Part shown: positions 1 through 7,103 of the stretch, one piece after another
How the letters are laid out: every line of letters begins with the position of its first letter
Position numbering within the stretch: the first letter of the stretch is position 1
Source of the DNA: Marinobacterium_E sp035458585
Lineage (GTDB): Bacteria > Pseudomonadota > Gammaproteobacteria > Pseudomonadales > Balneatricaceae
Length of the DNA stretch: 64,000 bases
Direction of reading: 5' to 3'
Assembly (NCBI GenBank): GCA_035458585.1
Contig: DATHZN010000068.1
Span: 1 to 64,000, forward strand
Notes under the pieces: model-generated
What the model was told of the DNA's origin: nothing
What the model saw: only the letters and a program-made list of their open reading frames with translations
The model's database searches: none
Program-made: the position numbers and the translations under genes

Positions 1-40
1 AATTGGTATGTTTTTTTAATCTTCTTAGGACAAGAAGCTA

Positions 41-691
41 ATGTCTAGGATCTGCATTTTCCCTATCCCAGGATGCGTAACCTTCCCCGGAACCGTTTTT
101 CCTTTGCATGTATTCGAACCACGTTACCGTGAAATGATCCACCACTGTATCGACACTGAGACCCCGGTTGCTATTTGCCATACGCGCAAGGAGATCAGCC
201 CCGCAAAACCGACCAAGGATATTCGTCAGGCGCTGGCATCGAATCAGGCGACCTACCAGCCATATGATGTGTTTAGTGCCGGGCGTTGCGAACTGCTTCA
301 GACCCTCTCTGATGGGCGTCTTTACCTCAACGTTCATATAGAGCAGCGGTTCAAATTGGGTAAGCCGGTGCAGATGTTGCCATACCAGGTGTATGACTGT
401 TTTCCATTTCTCGATCTCAAGCCGACCCCCGAAGAGGAGGTGGCGAACCTATTGTTGAAAGAGAAAATCTTACACAGGCTAGAGGCCCTTGCTCACGCAG
501 ATCCTCAATCGCGAGAGGCGCTTGCTGAGGTTATGGCCTCGCAGGAGTGGCAACAGATGGGCGGAACGGAGTTCAGTTTTAAGTTGTTCTCTTTAATTCA
601 GTTCGCGCCGGAGTTATTGCAAGAGGTTCTGGAGATGGACTCGGCTCATCGGCGCTTGCAACAGACCTTGGAGTGGCTCAACCTAAACTAG
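41..691 (+). CDS. Stand-alone LON substrate-binding-domain protein
   Basis: This 216-residue protein matches the N-terminal (LON, PUA-like) domain of Lon protease and nothing else: there is no AAA+ module and no Ser-Lys protease domain. The family hallmark near the start is visible as FPLHVFEPRYREM (about residues 22-34), followed by the beta-rich part and a helical C-terminal half (about 130-210). Stand-alone LON proteins of this length (COG2802 type) are common in Proteobacteria. Their role is unknown, and peptide or substrate binding is assumed by analogy with Lon. The ATG at 41 follows an AGGA-like stretch. The gene appears monocistronic, with a long gap after it. Family assignment is confident, function is not. 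Confidence 0.85.
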   Translation: MSRICIFPIPGCVTFPGTVFPLHVFEPRYREMIHHCIDTETPVAICHTRKEISPAKPTKDIRQALASNQATYQPYDVFSAGRCELLQTLSDGRLYLNVHIEQRFKLGKPVQMLPYQVYDCFPFLDLKPTPEEEVANLLLKEKILHRLEALAHADPQSREALAEVMASQEWQQMGGTEFSFKLFSLIQFAPELLQEVLEMDSAHRRLQQTLEWLNLN

Positions 692-1168
692 GAGGGTAGA
701 GCACCCGTTGGATTGATTGTTTCAATAATAATCGTGAATGTTTCTGTAGGTATCCCTCTGCACTATAGGCTATGCCATGTGCCTAAGAATGCTTTGAAAG
801 TTCTCCTAAGGCTTCAGTAGATGTGATGCAGGTGATCGATCGGGTGAGCCCTCTGTCGAAGCGCTTCTTCGCTTCAGCCGAGTCCTGTGCCAGGGGGGCT
901 TCCTTCTTTGACTAATGGTAGGCTGCATCTAATACCCAGATCAGCCTCAAACCGGCATGATGAAGAGAGGCAGGGGATGTTGCACTTATATTTACTTTGT
1001 AAAGCGGTTCGGACCGCCACGCTGGGGTCGCTGCCCACCTGTGCTGGGTGATTGCTGTTCTTTCAGTTGCATAATTTCTGCGGTTATCTTTGGTTTTGCA
1101 TCTGCGAGTACATCTGTGTGACCCTGTCATCGATACCCAACCGATTAATACTTTGATTTGGAGCTGAT
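692..1168. other. Non-coding gap between LON-domain gene and MFS gene
   Basis: About 480 bases with no convincing gene. A short hairpin (GAAGCG at 858-863 with CGCTTC at 870-875) lies in the middle but has no U-tract. The only longer reading frames are arginine- and threonine-rich antisense frames that look spurious. The promoter of the following transporter is presumably here, but I could not single one out. Confidence 0.5.
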
Positions 1169-2575
1169 GTGGACCTGACCGCTCGCTACTACCGACGTTA
1201 CGCTGCAGCGCGCTTGCGTGTGCTGATTTTTATCAGCATTGCCTGCCTGCTATTTCCTATGTCGATAGCAGCCTCGCTAGTTGCGATTCCAACCATTTCA
1301 GCTGAGCTGCAGGTCGGTGCGGTGCTGGCTAGCTGGATACCGGCAAGTTATATGCTCAGTTCGCTCGTGTTTCAGTTACCCGGTGGGCGCATGGCGGATC
1401 TTTTTGGCCTGAAGCGCTCGTTTTTGATCTCTAATCTGGTGTTCACAACAGGTGGATTGGTGGCGGCTTTCGCACCCAATATCGAGACGCTTTTGCTTGG
1501 CCGCATCATTCAGGGGGCTGCGGGGGCGGTTGTTGTCAGTACGGGAATGGCGATTCTTTCGCGCGTGCATGAATCCAGGGGGCGCGCGCAGGCGTTGGGG
1601 TGGATGACTTCGGCAGTCTATTTCGGTATGACAGCTGGTCCCCTGATCGGAGGCTGGCTCGTCGATCAATTGAGCTGGCGGGCAGTGTTTCTGGTGCCGG
1701 TACCAATAGGCTTTATCGTTCTCTACGGCGTGAAGCGCGTGCTACATGGTGAGTGGATCTCCGATGAACAGCACAGCGTAGACTGGCGTGGGGCAGTTAT
1801 TTTTGCTCTGGCGATGACCGCTCTGTTCATTGGGGTGACAAACTTGGCAGAGATCATGGGTGTTCTGTTATTCGCAAGCGGGGGAGTACTGCTGCTTCTT
1901 TTCGTACGATGGAGCGGTCGCGCCGCCAATCCCCTTGTGAGGTTAGACCTCCTTATACAGAACACACGCTTTATTCGCTCAGTCACAGCGGCACTGTTCA
2001 TGTATGGTAGCCAGTACGGCATCGTGCTGATGATGGCGCTCTACCTTCAATATAATCGAGGCCTTTCGGCGACCGAGGCAGGTCAATTGATGATGCTACA
2101 GGCGCTTATGATGACGCTCTGCGCGCCCATTGCCGGGCGCTTGGCTGATCGTTTAGGTCGACGCATTCTTGCGACAACCGGCTCACTGGCGATCTCTTCA
2201 GGACTGCTTTTCCTCACACAGATGAACGATCAAATGCCGCTGTGGATGATCGGTTTCGGCATTATGATAATAGGCTTTGGCCATGGACTTTTTTCCACAC
2301 CGAATAATGCCTCTGCGCTGAGTGCGATCCCACCTTCGCGAATTGGAATAGGCTCCGCGATAGTGAGTCTGGCACGACAGTCGGGTCAGTTGATCGGTAC
2401 TGCAATTATCAGTCTGTTATTGGCTATCTATTTTGGTGGCAATGCGATCACTCCGGAGCAGGCCGATACCTTCGAGCAGGTAGCGCATTTTGCCCTATAC
2501 GCTTCGCTGGTACTCGCATTAGCAGCGGCCTGGTTCTCCTGGAAGCGAGACCCAGTCGGGGCATCAGGGCATTAG
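1169..2575 (+). CDS. MFS drug/solute efflux transporter, DHA2 (EmrB/QacA-like)
   Basis: A 468-residue, very hydrophobic protein consistent with the 14-helix DHA2 branch of the major facilitator superfamily, which exports drugs or small molecules by proton antiport across the inner membrane. Visible family features are the helix-1 segment with LVAIPTISAEL (about 38-48), the motif A-like loop GGRMADLFGLKR (about 72-83), the motif C-like segment GMTAGPLIGGWL (about 151-162), and a second motif A-like loop GRLADRLGRR (about 323-332). The GTG at 1169 is preceded by GGAG at 1160-1163. A partly overlapping ATG at 1167 is out of frame. No membrane-fusion protein or regulator is adjacent, so the substrate cannot be inferred. 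Confidence 0.85.
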   Translation: MDLTARYYRRYAAARLRVLIFISIACLLFPMSIAASLVAIPTISAELQVGAVLASWIPASYMLSSLVFQLPGGRMADLFGLKRSFLISNLVFTTGGLVAAFAPNIETLLLGRIIQGAAGAVVVSTGMAILSRVHESRGRAQALGWMTSAVYFGMTAGPLIGGWLVDQLSWRAVFLVPVPIGFIVLYGVKRVLHGEWISDEQHSVDWRGAVIFALAMTALFIGVTNLAEIMGVLLFASGGVLLLLFVRWSGRAANPLVRLDLLIQNTRFIRSVTAALFMYGSQYGIVLMMALYLQYNRGLSATEAGQLMMLQALMMTLCAPIAGRLADRLGRRILATTGSLAISSGLLFLTQMNDQMPLWMIGFGIMIIGFGHGLFSTPNNASALSAIPPSRIGIGSAIVSLARQSGQLIGTAIISLLLAIYFGGNAITPEQADTFEQVAHFALYASLVLALAAAWFSWKRDPVGASGH

Positions 2576-2834
2576 AGGGTCTCAGGTTTACCCTGTCAGT
2601 GAAATCAACCGCTTACAACCTTTCGCAAGAGTGGTCGGATGATGCCTTTTTACCTGGAAACAGATGCTAGGCTAACTGGCTCTGCTATCCGCTCTGCACC
2701 TCTAGATAGGTTCCTTTCGGTCGGTTCCCTGGTGGATCGATAGAGGAATTCAGCCAAATCGAGTCAGGCCAGCTATATGCATTTTAAAAAACATTGTAGG
2801 TACTGAACGGCTCGATAATTGACTCTGGAAGCTG

Positions 2835-3827
2835 CTAGTGACGCCCAAGAATCTTTCTCCCGAGCAGCAATAGGATGGCGGACGCGAGTTTTTTAAACAC
2901 ACTTTTCTCATCACTTTGTGAAGGAATAGGGCGACTAAGGCGTGCCGTTACCAGTCCCAGTCGAGCGCAAGCAACAGCTGCACCCAGACCCTGAGCGGTG
3001 CGGGCACCAAATTGTCCTAGTGGAATGTTGGACAGATCCGCAAGCCCCATGCTGGTTTCTGTGAGGCCCGAGTAAGCCATTGCTCGCAGTACACGGATTA
3101 GAATTCTAAAGCGATTAGCCAGACTGGGTTGAATCCCATACAGCTCCGATATCTCACTGATCAAAATCTGACACCGCCAGAGTGTTAACAGAATATCGAG
3201 TATTGGAAAGGGGCTTGCTGCGACTGATAAGCCGGTTTGCAGGGCGTAACGCTGGATTAGTTTGTCTGCTTGGTTGTCCAAGGGTGCTAGAAAATTGCGC
3301 TCGATGTGCTCAACTGCCTCCTGGTCACTGCTGTAATCGGGCAGCTTTTCCAATGCAGCTCTAAGTGCCCCCTCCTGGGGTTTAGATGCATAATAGTTGA
3401 GAAGCGCGTTAATCAGAGTCTGCTTCTGGCCCTGGCTGGTATGGGCCCTGATCTGAATGGCTTTAGCTCGTACCGCTTCCATCTGCTCAAGGGCACGGTT
3501 ACCCCTGACCCAACGGTAGAGCCCAACGCCAGCATAGATCGCCAGTCCTGCCAGCGCTGTTCCCACAGCACTACCAATAAGCCAGTGGATCTGATTTAAC
3601 TGGCTTACGAGGCTTAGAATGTCAGCGGTAATCACTACCCCCAGGAGGAGACTGAGCGATATCAGCACCCGCTTCAACGGTTTAGGTAGAAGCGGAGCCG
3701 AGCCTTCAATCTGACTGTAGGGCTCCAGCGCGGGTGGTAGAGGTGTCTCGTCAGCGCCCGTGTGCGCCTGCTTTACCTGTTGCGGTTCAAGTTTGAAAGT
3801 ACGGCTGTTGCGCGGCTGTTGGCTCAT
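2835..3827 (-). CDS. ycjF: YcjF-family (DUF697) inner-membrane protein
   Basis: A 330-residue protein of the YcjF/TIGR01620 family. It has a charged cytoplasmic N-terminus of about 50 residues, two adjacent membrane segments (about 52-74 and 82-102), then a mostly helical C-terminal domain with the DUF697 signature, including the stretch around SPFPILDILLTLWRC. I chose the ATG at 3827 because it forms an ATGA overlap with the stop of ycjX; a GTG two codons upstream is also possible. The pair ycjX-ycjF is conserved in Proteobacteria and in E. coli belongs to the phage-shock (Psp) neighbourhood, so an envelope-stress role is often suggested, but the biochemical function is unknown. No psp genes are visible in this window. 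Confidence 0.85.
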   Translation of the reverse strand: MSQQPRNSRTFKLEPQQVKQAHTGADETPLPPALEPYSQIEGSAPLLPKPLKRVLISLSLLLGVVITADILSLVSQLNQIHWLIGSAVGTALAGLAIYAGVGLYRWVRGNRALEQMEAVRAKAIQIRAHTSQGQKQTLINALLNYYASKPQEGALRAALEKLPDYSSDQEAVEHIERNFLAPLDNQADKLIQRYALQTGLSVAASPFPILDILLTLWRCQILISEISELYGIQPSLANRFRILIRVLRAMAYSGLTETSMGLADLSNIPLGQFGARTAQGLGAAVACARLGLVTARLSRPIPSQSDEKSVFKKLASAILLLLGRKILGRH

Positions 3828-5233
3828 CGGCACAGATCTCCAATTAACTCTTGTAGTACACGATCCATACGAATATGAGGAAGCGCCTCATGCTGATCAG
3901 CACGTACCCCCCGAGGAGGTTGTAGTTCTATGGGCTGCCAACTCTCAAACTCGCACCACTGATCTGCGCGCGGAAGTTGCCCGGGTATCTGAGGATGGAC
4001 GTAACCGAGCGCTTCACCATTACCGGCAAATCCGGCAATGCACTCTTCATTGTTGATTTTTGTCTCGCGCCCGGCGCGAATCGAAGCAACGGCCTCTACA
4101 CGATAGTCTGCCTCATGCCAGGTAACACGCTCGAGAGATCTGTGCACCATGCTAGCGAGAAGGTGGCGTACCTGGTCGTGATCGCGAGCAACAACCTGAT
4201 CCATCTTGGTTGCGGCGTAGAGCACCTTCTCAATGCGGCCGCCAAACAGGCGACGGCTGCCATAGTTGAAACTTGAGCTCAGGTGCTCAAGCGCCTCGAC
4301 CTGCTCTCGCAAGTAGGCTTCACCTTGTGCCAGCGTCTGGACAGCATCAACTAGCACGACCTGTCTATCAATAGGGCGAATAAACTGTTCAAAAAAGGGC
4401 TTAACGATCTCGCGTTTGTACTGTTCGAAACGCCTCTCAAGGAGTGGTAAATAGCTCTCACTGGAACAACCGGGGTAGGCTGCATCCTGTTTTAGGCTCA
4501 ATAAAGGGAAGAATTCCGGCAGACTCTGCTCGCGACCCGGTAAAAGATAACGCCCGGGTTGAACCATCGAGAGTGGGCGCGGGCCCGTACGGCACTCTTG
4601 CAAAAACTGCTTGTAGAGTTGCGTGTAGCGTCTTAACACCCCCGCATCAGCGATCAATGAGGGGTCAACCGCAGTGAACAGTGCGATCGGATTAGAGGCC
4701 ATGTCGCTTCGCAGACAACCGCTCAGAAGTTGTTTTTGCTGTTGGCACCACTCACGGTAGCTCATCTCTAACAGGGGTAGGTCCAGCAGCCATTCTCCGG
4801 GGTAGTCGCGTATTTCTATGTATAGGGACCGGCTGCTCGCTCGCCCTAACAGGCTCTTGACTCGCAGCCTCACCTCAATCAGTGCTCCGCTTATGTCAGT
4901 GGTTGAGGCGGGCCACTCTGGCGGCTCAGCGCTCAGTGCCTGTACGCCCGTAAGATAATCAAAACTTGGCAGATAACGATCTTCCAACGGGTGCTGTTGA
5001 ACACCAATAATGCGATGCTGTAGCCAGGGGGAGAAGGCACTCAGTTGTGCCGAGCGGTACTGTTTCAGTTGATTAATCAGACTGATAATGAAGCTAGATT
5101 TACCGCTGCGGCTCAGGCCAGTGATGCCGACGCAGATACGATCATCCTTAATTCGGCGTACCTGGGTCAGTAGTCGATCTTGAGTTTGATTTAACAGGCG
5201 CTCGGCTTGGTGGCGAAATCGGGCTTTCATCAT
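3824..5233 (-). CDS. ycjX: YcjX-family P-loop GTPase-like protein (DUF463)
   Basis: This 469-residue protein is a YcjX homologue. The Walker A motif GLSRSGKSS lies at about residues 39-47, and the switch II-like stretch EIRDYPGEWLLDL is near residue 170. Later conserved segments include the typical YcjX block YAATKMDQV, which resembles a G4 base-specificity motif. YcjX proteins are predicted nucleotide-binding, stress-linked proteins of the inner face of the membrane, working with YcjF. The gene is translationally coupled to ycjF through a 4-base overlap. The ATG at 5233 is immediately followed by a second ATG, and neither has a strong Shine-Dalgarno sequence. Confidence 0.88.
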   Translation of the reverse strand: MMKARFRHQAERLLNQTQDRLLTQVRRIKDDRICVGITGLSRSGKSSFIISLINQLKQYRSAQLSAFSPWLQHRIIGVQQHPLEDRYLPSFDYLTGVQALSAEPPEWPASTTDISGALIEVRLRVKSLLGRASSRSLYIEIRDYPGEWLLDLPLLEMSYREWCQQQKQLLSGCLRSDMASNPIALFTAVDPSLIADAGVLRRYTQLYKQFLQECRTGPRPLSMVQPGRYLLPGREQSLPEFFPLLSLKQDAAYPGCSSESYLPLLERRFEQYKREIVKPFFEQFIRPIDRQVVLVDAVQTLAQGEAYLREQVEALEHLSSSFNYGSRRLFGGRIEKVLYAATKMDQVVARDHDQVRHLLASMVHRSLERVTWHEADYRVEAVASIRAGRETKINNEECIAGFAGNGEALGYVHPQIPGQLPRADQWCEFESWQPIELQPPRGVRADQHEALPHIRMDRVLQELIGDLCR

Positions 5234-5290
5234 TGGAGTATTGCAGGAAATATTAGCCTCGTCGTCGCCCTTTACGTAACTTTGCCCGAA

Positions 5291-5605
5291 TTAGTGATTG
5301 TATTGCTCGATCTGATCAGTCCAGCGACGCCCTGTTCGGTCGCGTCGGTCATATTTACTAGCGAATCCCATGCCTGATTTCAATCTGAGCCGCCTCTCCT
5401 TGGAGGGTCTGCGGCGCTCAGTGTCCGGGGCTGCTCTAGCGCACTTGAGTTCAAACCACTGCCTCGCCTCCTGCAGAGTGTTGAATCCGGGGCTTATTGC
5501 GAAGCTCTCCTTACCTTTGTACCAGAAATACTTACGTTCAAATTGAGCGTTTGAGTGAAAGGCGTGCCAGGTCGGATCCTTCTCATACCGAAGTGTGTAT
5601 TGCAT
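5291..5605 (-). CDS. Small basic protein of unknown function upstream of ycjX
   Basis: A 104-residue reading frame that I do not recognise. I chose the ATG at 5605 because GGAGG sits five bases upstream; an ATG four codons earlier lacks such a site. The first half is rich in aromatic residues and ends in a helix-like stretch with an ARQWFELKCA motif. The C-terminal third is strongly basic (ERRRPSKERRLRLK, then KYDRRDRTGRRW). The gene lies 57 bases before ycjX on the same strand, so co-transcription with ycjX-ycjF is plausible. The good ribosome-binding site and aromatic content argue that it is real, but no function can be assigned. Confidence 0.5.
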   Translation of the reverse strand: MQYTLRYEKDPTWHAFHSNAQFERKYFWYKGKESFAISPGFNTLQEARQWFELKCARAAPDTERRRPSKERRLRLKSGMGFASKYDRRDRTGRRWTDQIEQYNH

Positions 5606-5837
5606 TTCGCCCTCCACCTTGGCGCTACTCTATCTACGAGTATATCGCTCAGCTTAGGCTTTGCCAGTTTCCAGATACAAAAGCCTTTAGCACAGGTTTT
5701 GCGGACACAGGGCAGCAGACCTGCGATAAGGGCGCAGGTTAGAACGCCCTTTAAGCGTGTCAAGCTTCAAGCAGGTCAAGCCCTTGGCACTTCAAGAACG
5801 AGCGTTTGAGCGATTATGCCCAGTCTTGATAAGACAA

Positions 5838-6554
5838 TCAGAGCGCTGTGAAGAATCTATTGACCAGTTTCATACGATCATCCATGGCTTTTTGCATTGC
5901 ATTTTGCGATGCATAAAAGTAGTTGTTTGTTGCGTTTATGACGGAAGTGGGTGTCGACTCGGCGAGCAGATTTTTCATTAGATTCTGATTCAGCTCAAGC
6001 GCAGTCTGGTACTCGAGTTCCATCAGTTCCTTTGTCTCTGACGCAACCTTCATGCCGAGACTGAAGAGGTCGGTGTGCTGATTATCAGTGGCTTGGCTGA
6101 CAGGTATTTTCGTCTCGGCTTCGGGGGAGACCTTTGACGGTTCAGTCACCGGTGTTGTCGGAGCGGTTGTGAGATTTGCCTCAACGACAGACTGTTTGTT
6201 TGCCACCTTGGCTTTTTCTGGTGTTATTTTGGGTGCTGCTCCCTTAGACCTGCGCTTTTTAACAGCTTTTGCACCCTTCGCTTCAGCAGCAGTCGGGGTT
6301 AAATCCTGATCAGGTTTAGCTACCTTCTTAGCCTTTGTCGTACTGGCTTTAGGTTTCTTGACGGTGGATGAAGCCGTTGACGAAGTGACCGTACTGGCAG
6401 AAGCGGGCTGGGTGCTGGTCGTTTCTGCACCGCTTGGGCTCTGTTTCTCAACACTTTGCTTTGCGGTCTCACTCACAGAGGCGGTCTGCTCTTTGGGTGA
6501 CAGTGTCAACAAGGGATTGTCAGTCGGTTTCTGAGGGGCTTGTTTGTCAGACAT
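5838..6554 (-). CDS. Phasin-like protein with long Ala/Lys/Pro/Thr-rich N-terminal region
   Basis: A 238-residue protein in two parts. Residues 1 to about 155 are low-complexity and rich in Thr, Ser, Ala, Lys and Pro, with lysine-alanine clusters such as KKPKASTTKAKKVAK that resemble histone H1-like tails. Residues of about 160-238 form an amphipathic helical domain (LGMKVASETKELMELEYQT, then ATNNYFYASQNAMQKAM) resembling phasin_2-type granule-associated proteins. Phasins coat polyhydroxyalkanoate granules, and basic tails in some of them contact DNA. No PHA synthase or depolymerase is in the window, so this is an inference from sequence character. The ATG at 6554 has AGGAG upstream and a good promoter candidate. 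Confidence 0.5.
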   Translation of the reverse strand: MSDKQAPQKPTDNPLLTLSPKEQTASVSETAKQSVEKQSPSGAETTSTQPASASTVTSSTASSTVKKPKASTTKAKKVAKPDQDLTPTAAEAKGAKAVKKRRSKGAAPKITPEKAKVANKQSVVEANLTTAPTTPVTEPSKVSPEAETKIPVSQATDNQHTDLFSLGMKVASETKELMELEYQTALELNQNLMKNLLAESTPTSVINATNNYFYASQNAMQKAMDDRMKLVNRFFTAL

Positions 6555-6596
6555 TCACTACACTCCTGTCTTGGGTCTTACTAACGTCTTAAATAT

Positions 6597-6625
6597 GTTA
6601 TACAAAATATTGTGCAGTGCAGCAA
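6597..6625 (-). promoter_or_regulatory. Candidate sigma-70 promoter and TGC-rich operator for the phasin-like gene
   Basis: Reading leftwards, a -35-like TTGCTG (complement of 6620-6625) is followed after 17 bases by a -10-like TATAAC (complement of 6597-6602), about 43 bases before the ATG. The -35 region overlaps a TGC-rich partly palindromic run, TGTGCAGTGCAGCAA on the plus strand (6611-6625). This resembles the TGC-rich boxes bound by PhaR repressors of phasin genes. The promoter is read from sequence; the PhaR link is inference. Confidence 0.45.
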
Positions 6626-7061
6626 TATCTTTGAGTCGACAGCACTGCTCAGATTATTCAGTTCTAGCAGCTAAAAAGTTTTAACAATTAGACGATAGAG
6701 CCCTCATTTCCTGACGACCGATCAGGATTAATCGCTCAGTCTCCTCGCTTGTGCATGTCAGGGGCTAGGGTGCGTACGTGTCTCAGTGTTGAAATATGAG
6801 ATAAGCCCTACCGGCGCCAAGAGCATTATTCTGATTTTGCACCTTTCAGAACGCCGCTTTTGATTCGATCAACACAGGGCGCTTCATGTTTTTTAGGTCT
6901 GAGCCTGTAATCGCAACTGTTTGTGTACAAGGCGACTTTTGTATGCGGAGCTTAGAAGATTTGATAGAAGTTGGCTCAGTAGCGGTCGGCTTGGTAGGCT
7001 TATCAGCTTGATATCCCACATTAACTTGGCACTAAACAGCGGGAAGTTTAAGCGTGTATCT
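6626..7061. other. Divergent intergenic region, no gene seen
   Basis: The gap between the phasin-like gene and the OsmC-YcaO gene totals about 550 bases. Apart from the leftward promoter at one end and the inverted repeat at the other, I see no coding region, RNA gene or repeat. A 92-residue leftward frame that runs into the OsmC-YcaO gene is judged spurious. Confidence 0.4.
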
Positions 7062-7094
7062 GGGATAATACGCTCCAAATGCGTATAAAATCCC
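7062..7094 (+). promoter_or_regulatory. Interrupted inverted repeat just before the OsmC-YcaO start codon
   Basis: GGGAT (7062-7066) pairs with ATCCC (7090-7094), and ATACGC (7068-7073) pairs with GCGTAT (7081-7086) around a 7-base loop. The structure ends nine bases before the ATG at 7104, so it would either form a leader hairpin near the ribosome-binding site or act as an operator. No strong Shine-Dalgarno sequence is visible, which fits translational control, but that is inference. Confidence 0.45.
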
Positions 7095-7103
7095 GGGTGC
7101 CGA

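Noticed and set aside
912..1130. Leftward 72-residue frame before the MFS gene
   Set aside because: Composition (Arg/Thr/His-rich) looks like non-coding translation, and there is no ribosome-binding site or family resemblance.
5494..5763. Leftward 89-residue frame overlapping the small gene before ycjX
   Set aside because: The competing frame with GGAGG at 5611-5615 is better supported, and this one shows no family features.
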